Under the pieces are notes generated by a model. The model made no database searches. It was not told the DNA's origin and saw only the letters and a list, made by a program, of their open reading frames with translations. A stretch of DNA of 64,000 nucleotides, taken from NCBI RefSeq assembly GCF_003854895.1, contig NZ_CP033966.1, positions 2,108,001 to 2,172,000 of the forward strand. Direction: 5' to 3'. The position numbers and the translations under genes were made by a program. This document shows positions 1 through 8,241 of the stretch, piece by piece. The stretch's first letter is position 1. Every line of letters starts with the position of its first letter. The DNA is from Pigmentiphaga sp. H8 (lineage in GTDB: Bacteria; Pseudomonadota; Gammaproteobacteria; Burkholderiales; Burkholderiaceae_B).

Positions 1-1
1 C

Positions 2-151
2 GGGGTCATCGCGTCGCCCGATTTCCGCCCCTGCGTGCGCGCCTGGCTGTTGCACCGCGCGCCCGCGGGCCGGCTGGCGCGGCCCATCGCCGCGTTCCGG
101 GAGGCGCTGGTCGAGGTGCTGAGGGAACCGGACTCGTTGCGCGAGCCGTGA
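2..151 (+). CDS. LysR-type transcriptional regulator, C-terminal end (partial)
   Basis: Only the last 49 codons are in the window, ending at a TGA at 149-151. The visible residues (start GVIASPDFRPCVRAWL, end LREP) resemble the tail of the effector-binding domain of LysR-family regulators, where a short helix with RPCVRAWL-like composition follows the last strand. The gene is convergent with the transporter gene that ends at 185. The N-terminal helix-turn-helix lies outside the window, so the family call rests on the tail alone. Confidence 0.5.
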   Translation, partial: GVIASPDFRPCVRAWLLHRAPAGRLARPIAAFREALVEVLREPDSLREP

Positions 152-184
152 CCGCCGGTGCGTAGCCGGCCGGCGGTCCGGGGC

Positions 185-1453
185 TCAGGTGATGGAGGTG
201 GCCTGCACCGGAGCAGGGCCGGCATCCGGGCGCCGGTCCACCCAGGCCAGCGCGGCCAGCACCGCCAGCGCGGCCGCGGCCGGCACGACCGCGGTCAGCA
301 CGATGTCCCGGGGGCTCCAGTTCAGCGCCAGCATCAGGCCGCCCAGGGCTGGTCCGACGATGGAGCCTATGCGGCCCGAGGCCGCGGCCCAGCCCACGCC
401 GGTGGTGCGGATCTCCGGCGGGTAGTAGGACACCGCCAGGGCGCTTTGTCCCACACAGCCGGTGATCAGGCCCGCGCCCATGCCGCCGATCACGGCCAGC
501 ACCTGTCCAGGCGCCAGCGCGGCCTGGTTCACGACCAGTATCGAGGCGATCGCGATCAAGGTCGTGATCGCCAGCAGGCGCTTGACGCCCAGCTTCGCCA
601 CCAGCGCCATCATCGCCAGGCTGCCCAGCAGGCCGCCCAGGCCGAAGGCGGCCGTCGCGGCCGGCGCCTGCGCGGGACCGAAGCCGAACTCGGCCAGCAG
701 CGTGGGAATCCAGAAGGTCAGGGCATAGGCATCCAGGAAGATCAGGAAGGCGAACAGCCACAGCAGCCAGGTGCGCAGCCGCCAGCGGCGGTCGAACAGC
801 GCCGCCACGCTGCCGCCCTGGGCCGGCCGGGAGGTACGGGTGGCCAGGTCGCGGCCGGGAAGGACCTTCAGGAAGAAGGGCAGCAGCACCAGCGGCAGGA
901 TGCCGCCTATCATGAACACGGAGTGCCAGCCGTACTGCCGCATCAAGGGCACGCCAGCCATGCCGCCGATGACGGCGCCCGCCGACAATCCCGCCGCCAC
1001 CAGCATCGCCGCCGTTTCCTTGTAGCGGGCCGGCGTCGCGCCGGCGGCCACCGATACCGCCACGGGCAGCGCGCCACCCAGGCCTACGGCCGCGACGAAG
1101 CGCAGGGCCGCCAGCACGGGGACATCCGGCGACCAGGCGGACAGCAGCGTGCCCAGGCCGAACAGCGCGACGCTCAGGCCGCCCACCGTGCGCTGTCCCC
1201 AGCGGCTGGCCAGCGGACCGCAGGCCAGATAGCCCACGACGGCGCCCACGCTGGTGGCGACGAAGGCCGGCGTGAACGCCGCGGGCGGCAAACCCCATTC
1301 ACGCGCCAGCGCAGGGGCGACGAAGGCGATGGACGTGGTGTCCAGGCCGTCCAGCAGCACGATCAGGAAGCAGATCGCCACGACGCCGATGCGGGCGAGG
1401 CGCGAGCGCGAAGCGTCGCCGGACGTGGCGGCCGATACGGAGGAAGTGTCCAT
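185..1453 (-). CDS. MFS transporter, aromatic acid:H+ symporter (AAHS) type
   Basis: This 422-residue protein is predicted to be a 12-helix inner-membrane transporter. The first helix carries D35-G-L-D38 followed by AFVAPALAREWG, the signature of the AAHS family (PcaK, BenK, MhpT), which imports aromatic acids with protons. The ATG at 1453 was chosen because AAGGACC lies just upstream and the 33 extra residues of the longer frame are Arg/Pro-rich and not membrane-like. It follows the carboxylesterase gene by 23 bases on the same strand, so the pair is probably one operon: an ester may be cleaved and its acid moiety carried by this transporter. The substrate is unknown. Confidence 0.85.
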   Translation of the reverse strand: MDTSSVSAATSGDASRSRLARIGVVAICFLIVLLDGLDTTSIAFVAPALAREWGLPPAAFTPAFVATSVGAVVGYLACGPLASRWGQRTVGGLSVALFGLGTLLSAWSPDVPVLAALRFVAAVGLGGALPVAVSVAAGATPARYKETAAMLVAAGLSAGAVIGGMAGVPLMRQYGWHSVFMIGGILPLVLLPFFLKVLPGRDLATRTSRPAQGGSVAALFDRRWRLRTWLLWLFAFLIFLDAYALTFWIPTLLAEFGFGPAQAPAATAAFGLGGLLGSLAMMALVAKLGVKRLLAITTLIAIASILVVNQAALAPGQVLAVIGGMGAGLITGCVGQSALAVSYYPPEIRTTGVGWAAASGRIGSIVGPALGGLMLALNWSPRDIVLTAVVPAAAALAVLAALAWVDRRPDAGPAPVQATSIT

Positions 1454-1476
1454 GGTGGTCCTTGCGAAGAAGGGAT

Positions 1477-2946
1477 TCAACGCGGCGCGCGCCGGGCCTG
1501 GATGAGGCGGTCGATGTGCAGCACGGCGCCGTCCTGCCCATGGCTGGGCCACGAGGGCAGCGTCGCGCGGTTGGGATCGCCGGTGTGGGCGAACGCCGCG
1601 CAGATGTCCTGGAAGCCGCGGCTCAGATCGGCAAGCTCGGCCGGATCGGCACCGGCCACCATGGGCGCGTCCCGCCAGGTGGCCAGGTTGCCGAACAGGA
1701 AGGGCAGTTCGATGCAGTGGCAGGCGCCGATGCCCGGCGTGGGCGACTGCCAGTCGAACTGATAGACGAACGGCGCGCGGCCCTTCGCGGCCAGCGCGCG
1801 CGCATAGGCCAGCGTAGGCTCGATGAAATCCAGGCGGGACCGCAGGTCCGTCAGCACCGCGACAGGCGTGCCGGGCGCCCGGCTGGCGCGGGCCTGCTCA
1901 TACCGCTCGTCACCTGCCTGTCCATAGTGGGCCTGATACACGCCGCGCACCGTGTCCGCCGGCAGGTCGCGCATGACGGCATCGCCCACATGGAACGCGG
2001 CATTTTCTTCACGCGTGTAGCCGATGATGGTGTCGCACCACGCGCCCGCGCCGGCCGCCGCCAGCGGTGGAGCGGCGATGACCTCGCCGTCGACCGTCGG
2101 CATGAAGGGCGGCGTGACCTCTCCGGGGCTGGCCGGAACGGTCTGCCGCAGTACTTGCAACTGGGCCTTCAGGATGGCGTCCACCGGCAGCCGCGACAGG
2201 TTGTCCGGCGTCGCGGCCTCGATCCCCACGGCGCGCGTGAACATATCGGCCACTTCGCGCTTCTGCGCCGGCGTCTGCAAGGCCACGCCCAGCGGCGTGC
2301 TCATCATGATGGCGCGGTCGAACAGTTCCGGGCCGTCCGCGCGGGTCTGCAGCGCGGCGATCGAGTACGCGCCCGCCGACTGTCCCGCCACCGTGACGTT
2401 GGCCGGATCGCCGCCGAACGCACCGATCGCGCGGCGTATCCACGACAGCGCCGCCATCTGGTCGCGCAGTCCCAGGTTGGCGGGCGCGATCCCGGGAATG
2501 GGCAGGAAGCCCAGCACGCCCAGGCGATAGGTGACGTTGACCACGATCATGCCCGTGCGCTCGGCCAGCGCGGCGCCGTCGTAGCAGGGCAGCGATCCGC
2601 CACCCGTCATGAAGGCGCCGCCGTGCAGGAACACGAACACCGGCGCGCGGGACGGGCAGTCGATGGGTACCCAGATGTCCAGGTGCAGGCAGTCCTCGTC
2701 CTGCCGGGCGGGATAGTCGCCCATGACCTTGGCCAGCCTGGAGGGCAACTGGGGCGGAATGGCCGCGGACGCCGTCGCGTCGAATCGGCCGTTTCCTTCC
2801 GCCAGCGGCTGGGGTGGCGCGAAGCGCCGGCCGCCGGTGGGGGGCTGGGCGTAGGGCACGCCCAGGAAACGGACCACCTTGCCCTCGCGGACGCCCAGCA
2901 GGCGGCCGTAAGGCGTGTCCACGACGCTTGGATCGTTCGGGTTCAT
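1477..2946 (-). CDS. Type B carboxylesterase (alpha/beta hydrolase)
   Basis: This 489-residue protein hydrolyses carboxylic esters. The nucleophile elbow GQSAG places Ser190. FVFLHGGAF (HGG at 108-110) gives the oxyanion hole, and GACHCIELPFLFGN supplies the catalytic His at about 410. The N-terminal GVPYAQPPTGGRRFAPPQP is classic for type B carboxylesterases. No signal peptide is evident, so it is probably cytoplasmic. The ATG at 2946 starts the conserved fold; the open frame continues upstream only as non-homologous sequence that crosses the divergent LysR gene. It is co-directional with the AAHS transporter and divergent from the LysR gene at 3046, its likely regulator. Confidence 0.88.
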   Translation of the reverse strand: MNPNDPSVVDTPYGRLLGVREGKVVRFLGVPYAQPPTGGRRFAPPQPLAEGNGRFDATASAAIPPQLPSRLAKVMGDYPARQDEDCLHLDIWVPIDCPSRAPVFVFLHGGAFMTGGGSLPCYDGAALAERTGMIVVNVTYRLGVLGFLPIPGIAPANLGLRDQMAALSWIRRAIGAFGGDPANVTVAGQSAGAYSIAALQTRADGPELFDRAIMMSTPLGVALQTPAQKREVADMFTRAVGIEAATPDNLSRLPVDAILKAQLQVLRQTVPASPGEVTPPFMPTVDGEVIAAPPLAAAGAGAWCDTIIGYTREENAAFHVGDAVMRDLPADTVRGVYQAHYGQAGDERYEQARASRAPGTPVAVLTDLRSRLDFIEPTLAYARALAAKGRAPFVYQFDWQSPTPGIGACHCIELPFLFGNLATWRDAPMVAGADPAELADLSRGFQDICAAFAHTGDPNRATLPSWPSHGQDGAVLHIDRLIQARRAPR

Positions 2947-3001
2947 GGCATGGCTCCCCTTTGTGGTGAAGGAAGCGTAGCATCGTGAACTGCCCGAGTT
3001 C

Positions 3002-3017
3002 GTTCTGTTATTGGAAC
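3002..3017. promoter_or_regulatory. Candidate LysR operator between esterase and LysR genes
   Basis: The divergent intergenic region (2947-3045) holds the inverted repeat GTTC-N8-GAAC. LysR regulators commonly bind interrupted dyads of this kind between their own gene and the regulated operon. The arms are only four bases, so this is a candidate only. Confidence 0.3.
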
Positions 3018-3045
3018 GCCAACGTACTGGAAAAGGAACGAATCC

Positions 3046-4011
3046 ATGCGCGGCCTGGACGACATGTACGTGTTCAAGATGGTGGTCGACCATGGCGGCC
3101 TGTCGCCCGCCGGACGACAGATGGGCGTGGCCAAGTCCACGCTGGCACGCAGGCTGTCCGACCTCGAGCGCCGCCTGGGCGCGCCACTCTTCCACCGTGG
3201 TCCCAGGCAGTTCGTGCTGACCAGCTTCGGACAGGAGTGCTACCGGCAGTGCGCGCGGGTGGCCGCCGAGGCCGACAGGCTGCTGGCACTGGCCGAACGC
3301 CTGCAGGCCGTGCCAACCGGATCCCTGCACGTCATCGCGCCGCCCTACCTGAGCGAGATCGCCGTCGAACAACTGGCCACCGAGTTCGCGCTGGCCCACC
3401 CCCACGTGCGGCTCCACTTCGAGGCCAGCGCGCTCATCTTCGACCCGCGCTTCGTTTCGGCCGACCTTGTCATCTACCCCGCGTTCGAAGCGCTGCCCGA
3501 CGCCGACATCGTCGCGCGCAAACTGATCACCAGCCCCTTCGCCCTGATGGCCAGCCCCGACCTGCCCGGCGTGGACGCGTTGGCCGACCCGTCCGGCCTG
3601 GCTGCCATGCCCTGCCTGGGATTCGGGCGCAAGACCACAGAATGGCTGTGGCGGCTCCGGCGCGGCCGGGAAACCAGCGTCGTGCGCTTCGAACCGCGCT
3701 TCACCACCTACCACCTGTCGGCGCTGCTGCAGGCGGCGCGCCAGGGCCTGGGCATCGCCGCGCTGCCCCTGGACCTGTGTGCGCAGGAACTGCGCCAGGG
3801 CCGGCTGGTACGCGTCCTGGAGGACTGGCTGCCGCCGCCGGTCAACATCTTTGCCGTCTATCCCGGCGGCAGTACCCTGACCACCGCGGCCCGGTCCTTC
3901 CTGGACATGCTGGTGCAGCGCCTGCCGGGCGCGGATTTCGACGTCCCGCACACGCCACGGGGCAGGGTGGAGCACCCTGGCAAGAGCGGGCGCGGCAAGC
4001 GTTCGGGGTAG
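3046..4011 (+). CDS. LysR-family transcriptional regulator
   Basis: This 321-residue protein has an N-terminal winged helix-turn-helix (about residues 5-60; GLSPAGRQMGVAKSTLARRLSDLERRLG spans recognition and linker segments) and a LysR substrate-binding domain (about 90-295). It is divergent from the carboxylesterase/AAHS pair and probably controls it in response to an aromatic ligand. The ATG at 3046 follows AAGGAAC. The last 20 or so residues are Lys/Arg/Gly-rich and look like an unstructured tail. Confidence 0.88.
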   Translation: MRGLDDMYVFKMVVDHGGLSPAGRQMGVAKSTLARRLSDLERRLGAPLFHRGPRQFVLTSFGQECYRQCARVAAEADRLLALAERLQAVPTGSLHVIAPPYLSEIAVEQLATEFALAHPHVRLHFEASALIFDPRFVSADLVIYPAFEALPDADIVARKLITSPFALMASPDLPGVDALADPSGLAAMPCLGFGRKTTEWLWRLRRGRETSVVRFEPRFTTYHLSALLQAARQGLGIAALPLDLCAQELRQGRLVRVLEDWLPPPVNIFAVYPGGSTLTTAARSFLDMLVQRLPGADFDVPHTPRGRVEHPGKSGRGKRSG

Positions 4012-4048
4012 GGGGAATGCGCAGTTTGCAGGTTTTTCAGCCCCCGAT

Positions 4049-4077
4049 TTGCAAGCCGAAAAAAGTGTCGCTATAAT
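4049..4077 (+). promoter_or_regulatory. Sigma-70 promoter of tRNA-Arg
   Basis: TTGCAA (4049-4054) and a perfect TATAAT (4072-4077) are separated by exactly 17 bases. The -10 box ends 14 bases before the tRNA gene, as expected for a strong housekeeping promoter. Confidence 0.8.
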
Positions 4078-4091
4078 CTTATTTCTTTGCA

Positions 4092-4168
4092 GCGCCCGTA
4101 GCTCAGTTGGATAGAGTACTTGGCTACGAACCAAGGGGTCGTGGGTTCGAATCCTGCCGGGCGCGCCA
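4092..4168 (+). tRNA. tRNA-Arg (anticodon ACG)
   Basis: A 77-nt cloverleaf. The acceptor arm pairs GCGCCCG with CGGGCGC (4158-4164), followed by discriminator G and encoded CCA (4166-4168). The anticodon stem CTTGG/CCAAG encloses loop CTACGAA with anticodon ACG at 4126-4128. The T-arm contains GTTCGAATC. ACG (inosine-modified) reads CGU, CGC and CGA arginine codons. Confidence 0.97.
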
Positions 4169-4177
4169 GATGTATGA

Positions 4178-4210
4178 GGGGTTAGCGATAGTAATCGCTA
4201 ACCCCTTTTT
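4178..4210 (+). terminator. Rho-independent terminator after tRNA-Arg
   Basis: GGGGTTAGCGA (4178-4188) pairs perfectly with TCGCTAACCCC (4195-4205) across a six-base loop and is followed by five T. It lies 9 bases after the tRNA CCA end. Confidence 0.92.
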
Positions 4211-4355
4211 GCATTGCGCGGCTTTTTCTTTCATCCAACGTTCTTGCACGCGTATGCCGGGCATTATGTGATGTCCTTGCGCACGCCGGCCGGAAGGGAA
4301 AATCGTCCTCCAGGAACGGCAGTTGCTGCCCGTCGCCTTTCTCGAGGAGGCCGAC

Positions 4356-4559
4356 ATGCTGACTATCAACGACGTTCAAGATGCGATGCGAGTTTGGGAC
4401 GAGGCCCACGTCGCGGTCCACGACTATTTCGGGAACAACGACATCCTTGATCCGCACTGCTGGACGAGGTGGCAGGATCTGGTCGAAACCGAAAACCTGG
4501 CGCGTACGCAGGCCCTGACGACCATCAACAGCTATCGGGGATTGGAGCAGGCGAAGTAG
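4356..4559 (+). CDS. Small hypothetical protein (67 aa)
   Basis: I do not recognise this protein. It is acidic and helical-looking, beginning MLTINDVQDAMRVWDEAH, with no membrane segment, signal peptide or Cys/His metal motif. The ATG at 4356 was preferred over one at 4323 because GAGGAGG lies five bases upstream, a strong ribosome-binding site. It stands alone between the tRNA-Arg terminator and the cytochrome genes. Confidence 0.6.
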   Translation: MLTINDVQDAMRVWDEAHVAVHDYFGNNDILDPHCWTRWQDLVETENLARTQALTTINSYRGLEQAK

Positions 4560-4757
4560 GGCGCGCAGGTTCGGACCAACGGTGATCCGTGCGATGAACG
4601 TGAACGACAACGTTGCCTGGGACATCCTGGTCCGTGCGAGCCCCATGCGACGATCGGTCGCGTCCCGCTCCCCGCGTTTCTTCCACCCACCCGAGTACAC
4701 TGCTTGTGTCGAAACGCTGCCCAGAGGCGCGGCTGCACGCCGTGGCTTCACTGACCC

Positions 4758-5486
4758 ATGCCATTCGTCAACTACAAATACAAAATCCTGGGGGGACTTG
4801 CCGCGATGGCCCTGTCGGCGCCGTTGTCGGCTCAGCAGTCCCAGAAGCTCGAGCCGGGCACCATGGCGGGACGCATGGCGGCCTGTACGGCCTGTCATGG
4901 CGAGCAGGGCCGCGCCGGGCCCGATGGCTATTACCCCCGCATCGCCGGCAAACCGGCCGACTACCTGTACAACCAGCTCGTGTATTTCCGTGCCGGCCAG
5001 CGCCAGTACCGGCCGATGCAGCATCTGCTCGAGAACATGTCGGACGAGTATCTGAAGCAGATCGCCGTGTGGTTCTCCGACCAGCATCCTCCTTATCCCG
5101 ACCCCAAGCCTTCCCGCCTGCCCGCCGCCACGCTGGAGCATGGCCGGCAACTCGTGATGGAAGGCGATCGCGCGCGCGGAGTGCCCGCCTGCGTGTCCTG
5201 TCACGGGCAGGCGCTGTCCGGTGTGCTGCCGGCTGTGCCGGCGCTGCTGGGTCTGCCGCATGACTACCTCAGCTCGCAGTTCGGCGCGTGGACCAATGGC
5301 CTGCGCAAGGCGATCGCACCCGATTGCATGGCGGACATCGCGCGTCGCCTGACGCCCGAGGACGTCAGCGCGGTGGCGGGGTGGCTGTCTTCGCAGCCGG
5401 TGCGCGAGGTGGCTCCCGCGGCCAGCCTGCCCGAGCCGATGCCGATGGAATGCGGCAGCCAGGTGCATGTGGGGAGCCGGCCATGA
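4758..5486 (+). CDS. Diheme cytochrome c (c4/c553-like)
   Basis: This 242-residue periplasmic electron carrier has a hydrophobic N-terminal signal ending around LSAQQ and two c-type heme sites, CTACH (C43-H47) and CVSCH (C145-H149). Each half has the spacing of a class I cytochrome domain, with candidate distal Met residues (for example in RPMQHLLENM), the two-domain layout of cytochrome c4. Its stop overlaps the start of the next cytochrome gene (ATGA), so the two are translationally coupled and probably work in the same chain. Confidence 0.88.
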   Translation: MPFVNYKYKILGGLAAMALSAPLSAQQSQKLEPGTMAGRMAACTACHGEQGRAGPDGYYPRIAGKPADYLYNQLVYFRAGQRQYRPMQHLLENMSDEYLKQIAVWFSDQHPPYPDPKPSRLPAATLEHGRQLVMEGDRARGVPACVSCHGQALSGVLPAVPALLGLPHDYLSSQFGAWTNGLRKAIAPDCMADIARRLTPEDVSAVAGWLSSQPVREVAPAASLPEPMPMECGSQVHVGSRP

Positions 5487-6763
5487 ACAAGCGTGGATTC
5501 ATGCTGGGTGTGCTGGCGGTGGCGGTCGCGGCGGTGGGGGCGGTGTTCTGGATGGGGCATCGCGAGTACGACGCGCCGGCCCGGACCGCTGCCGCGGAAG
5601 AAGGCGGGCAACAACTAGTGGAGCGCGGACGCTACCTGGCGCGCCTGGGCAATTGCGTGGGATGCCATACCGCGCCGGGCGGCGAGGCCTTTGCCGGCGG
5701 CCGTGCGCTGGCGACGCCGTTCGGCACGTTCTATGGCCCGAACCTGACGCCCGATCCGGAGCACGGCCTGGGCAAGTGGAGCGCCGACGATTTCTGGCGC
5801 GCGCTGCATCAGGGCAAGGCGCCGGACGGCAGCCTGTTGTATCCGGCCTTTCCGTATCCCAGCTATCGCCATGTCTCGCGCACGGATGCGGACGCGCTGT
5901 TCGCCTATCTGCGGTCGCTGCCACCGGCGGCGCAGGCGAACCGGCCGCACGAGCTCGGGTTTCCCTACGACCAGCGCTGGCTGGTGGCGGTGTGGCGGGC
6001 CTTTTATTTCCGGCCGACGTCGGACGAGCCGGCACCGGCGGAGCCGTCCGAGGCCTGGCTGCGTGGACGTTATCTGGTCCAGGGCCTGGCGCATTGCGCG
6101 GAGTGCCACACGCCGCGCAACCGCCTGGGCGCGATGGCGCTGGATGCCGGGCTGGCCGGCTCGCTGATCGGCGGGCAGTCCTGGTATGCGCCGCCGTTGA
6201 CGGGCGATCGCGTGACGGGCCTGGGGGACTGGACCCGGCAGGACATCGTCGATCTGCTCAAGACCGGCATCGCGCCCCGCTCGCATGCGGCGGGGCCGAT
6301 GGCCGAGGCGGTCCATCAGGGATTCCAGTACGCGAATGACGCCGACCTGGACGCGATGGCGGTCTATCTGAAGTCGCTGCCGGCGGTCGGCACCGATACG
6401 GCCTCGGTATCCGGCGCGGCCTCGTCCGCGCTGATGAGCGCGGGCGGCAAGCTGTACGAGCAGCATTGCGCCCAGTGTCACGGCGCCGATGGCCAGGGGC
6501 GCTCGCCGGCCTGGCCGCCGCTGGCGGGCAATATCTCGGTGGTTGCCGCGTCGTCGGACAACGCGGTGCACATGGTGCTGTCGGGCGGTTTCGCGCCGGC
6601 CACGGCGGGGAACCCGCAGCCGCACGGCATGCCGCCGTTCGGCCAGTTGCTGGGTGACCAGGACGTGGCGGCCGTGGTGTCGTTCATCCGCCAGAGTTGG
6701 GGCAACCAGGCCAGCGCCGTCAGCCTGCCCGAGGTGCGCCGGGTGCGCGAGGCTGTGCGCTAA
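5483..6763 (+). CDS. Triheme membrane-anchored cytochrome c (dehydrogenase cytochrome subunit type)
   Basis: This 426-residue protein has an N-terminal membrane anchor or signal (about residues 5-24) and three heme sites: CVGCH (58-62), CAECH (205-209) and CAQCH (329-333). Three class I domains in this order match the cytochrome subunits of alcohol, gluconate and aldehyde dehydrogenases, and the cytochromes that accept electrons from molybdenum hydroxylases of the isoquinoline/nicotinate type. No dehydrogenase subunit is adjacent, so its donor is unknown. The two-subunit molybdenum hydroxylase at 38552-41313 is one candidate. The start at 5483 overlaps the preceding stop. Confidence 0.85.
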   Translation: MNKRGFMLGVLAVAVAAVGAVFWMGHREYDAPARTAAAEEGGQQLVERGRYLARLGNCVGCHTAPGGEAFAGGRALATPFGTFYGPNLTPDPEHGLGKWSADDFWRALHQGKAPDGSLLYPAFPYPSYRHVSRTDADALFAYLRSLPPAAQANRPHELGFPYDQRWLVAVWRAFYFRPTSDEPAPAEPSEAWLRGRYLVQGLAHCAECHTPRNRLGAMALDAGLAGSLIGGQSWYAPPLTGDRVTGLGDWTRQDIVDLLKTGIAPRSHAAGPMAEAVHQGFQYANDADLDAMAVYLKSLPAVGTDTASVSGAASSALMSAGGKLYEQHCAQCHGADGQGRSPAWPPLAGNISVVAASSDNAVHMVLSGGFAPATAGNPQPHGMPPFGQLLGDQDVAAVVSFIRQSWGNQASAVSLPEVRRVREAVR

Positions 6764-6784
6764 CGCACGGCCCAGGTCCGGCGC

Positions 6785-7252
6785 TCAGCGCGCCGGACCG
6801 GTCTCGAAGCGGCGCGTGAGCGTCTGGCTGTCGAATTTCCATCCTTGCTCGGTGCGCACGAGTTCGGCCGTGCCGGCCAGCAGCATGGCGGGTCCTGCCA
6901 TGGGCGCCGCCGCGTCGTCCGCAATCTCGCCCGCGTGGCGATATACCGTCAGGTAGTAGGTCGCGCCGGCCGTGGCCGCCGTGGCCGGTTCCACGCGCAG
7001 GTTGGTCACGACGTGGGCCACCCGCTGGTTGCGCGGTCGGCGTTCGAGTTCCTCCAGGATGCGGGCATGGCCGCGCAGCGCGGCGCCGGCGCGGTGCCAG
7101 ACGCCTTCGGGCGTGTACAGGTCCAGCATGCGCGCATAGCGCCAATGGTCGTAGTGATGGAAGAAATCGTGCACCACGCGGCTGCACGCCCACGCGGTTT
7201 CCAGTTCGGAGGTCGTCATGGCGGTCGGGTCCTTGGAAGCTTGGGAGGGCAT
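6785..7252 (-). CDS. NTF2-like / SnoaL-fold protein
   Basis: This 155-residue protein resembles the small NTF2-fold proteins that accompany ring-hydroxylating oxygenases (VHDFFHHYDHWRYARMLDLYTPEGVWHRAG resembles the helix-strand start of SnoaL-like polyketide-cyclase folds). In such clusters the fold acts as an oxygenase small subunit, a hydratase or an isomerase; which applies here is not visible. The ATG at 7252 shares its A with the stop of the quinone oxidoreductase gene (TGATG). A second ATG at 7219 with AAGGA upstream is an equally plausible start. It is the last gene of the Rieske operon. Confidence 0.72.
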   Translation of the reverse strand: MPSQASKDPTAMTTSELETAWACSRVVHDFFHHYDHWRYARMLDLYTPEGVWHRAGAALRGHARILEELERRPRNQRVAHVVTNLRVEPATAATAGATYYLTVYRHAGEIADDAAAPMAGPAMLLAGTAELVRTEQGWKFDSQTLTRRFETGPAR

Positions 7253-8241
7253 CAGTTCACGGCGAGCACGATCTTGCCGGTGTGGGCGCTGCTTTCCATG
7301 CGTTCGTGCGCGCGCACCGTGTCGGTCCATGGGATGACGCTGTCGATGGCGGGCGTGCCTTGTCCGGCCGCCAGTCGCGGCCACCAATGGCGTTCCAGCT
7401 CGCGCGCTATGACGGCCTTCTGGGCGACCGAACGGGGCCGCAGCGTGGACCCGGTCAGCGTGGCGCGCTTGCGCAGCAGGGCGGGAATGGGCAGGACCGC
7501 CTCGGGGCCGCCCATGAAGGCGATCAGGGCGATGTGGCCGTCCAGCGCCAGGGCCTCGAGGTCGCGGGCGACATAAGGGCCGCCGACCATGTCCAGCACG
7601 ACGTCGACGCCGCGGTCCTGGGTGAAGGCCAGCGCCTGCCGGACGAAGTCGTCGTTCCGGTAGTCGATCGCCAGGTCGGCGCCCAGCATCCTGCAGAAGG
7701 CCGCCTTGTCCGGCGTGCCCACAGTCGTGAGTACGCGGGCGCCGAAGGCCTTGGCCATCTGGATGGCGGTGACGCCTATGCCGCTCGAGCCGCCGTGGAC
7801 CAGCAGGCTTTCGCCGGATTGCAGGCGTGCCCGCACGAACAGGTTGTCCCAGACGGTGAAGCAGGTTTCGGGCAGAGCCGCTGCCTGTTCCAGCGAGAAA
7901 CCCGCCGGCACCGGCAGGCAGTGTTCGGCCGGGGCGAGGCAATGGCTGGCGTAGCCGCCGCCCGGCGTCAATGCGCAGACCATGTCGCCCGCGCGCCAGC
8001 GTTCGATGCCGGGGCCGACGGCGGCGACGCGGCCCGAGACTTCCAGGCCCAGGATGGGCGAGGCGCCCGGAGGCGGCGGATAGCGGCCGATGCGCTGGGC
8101 GCAGTCGGGCCGGTTGACGCCGGCGAAAGCGACTTCGATCAGCACCTCGCCCGGACCGGGGGCGGGCACGATGCCCTCGGCCAGTCGCAGGACCCCGGGC
8201 GGTCCGCCGTCGCCATGGTCGATGTAGCGCAGTGTGCTCAT
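7252..8241 (-). CDS. NADPH:quinone oxidoreductase (zeta-crystallin/PIG3 type)
   Basis: This 329-residue protein belongs to the medium-chain dehydrogenase superfamily. An N-terminal GroES-like domain carries GVNRPDCAQRIGRYPPPPG and lacks the Zn ligands of true alcohol dehydrogenases. The Rossmann domain has LVHGGSSGIGVTAIQMAK, the NADPH-binding AxxGxxG region of QOR enzymes. It would reduce quinones or enones with NADPH in the cytoplasm. Its start overlaps the E1 beta stop (ATGA), and its end overlaps the NTF2-like gene. Confidence 0.88.
   Translation of the reverse strand: MSTLRYIDHGDGGPPGVLRLAEGIVPAPGPGEVLIEVAFAGVNRPDCAQRIGRYPPPPGASPILGLEVSGRVAAVGPGIERWRAGDMVCALTPGGGYASHCLAPAEHCLPVPAGFSLEQAAALPETCFTVWDNLFVRARLQSGESLLVHGGSSGIGVTAIQMAKAFGARVLTTVGTPDKAAFCRMLGADLAIDYRNDDFVRQALAFTQDRGVDVVLDMVGGPYVARDLEALALDGHIALIAFMGGPEAVLPIPALLRKRATLTGSTLRPRSVAQKAVIARELERHWWPRLAAGQGTPAIDSVIPWTDTVRAHERMESSAHTGKIVLAVN

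Noticed and set aside
1477..4134. An 885-residue minus-strand open frame
   Set aside because: Only the part below 2946 is carboxylesterase; the rest overlaps the LysR gene and tRNA and has no family resemblance.
4092..4168. tRNA-Arg as an attachment site
   Set aside because: It is followed at once by its own terminator and ordinary genes; no integrase or direct repeat of its 3' end was found.
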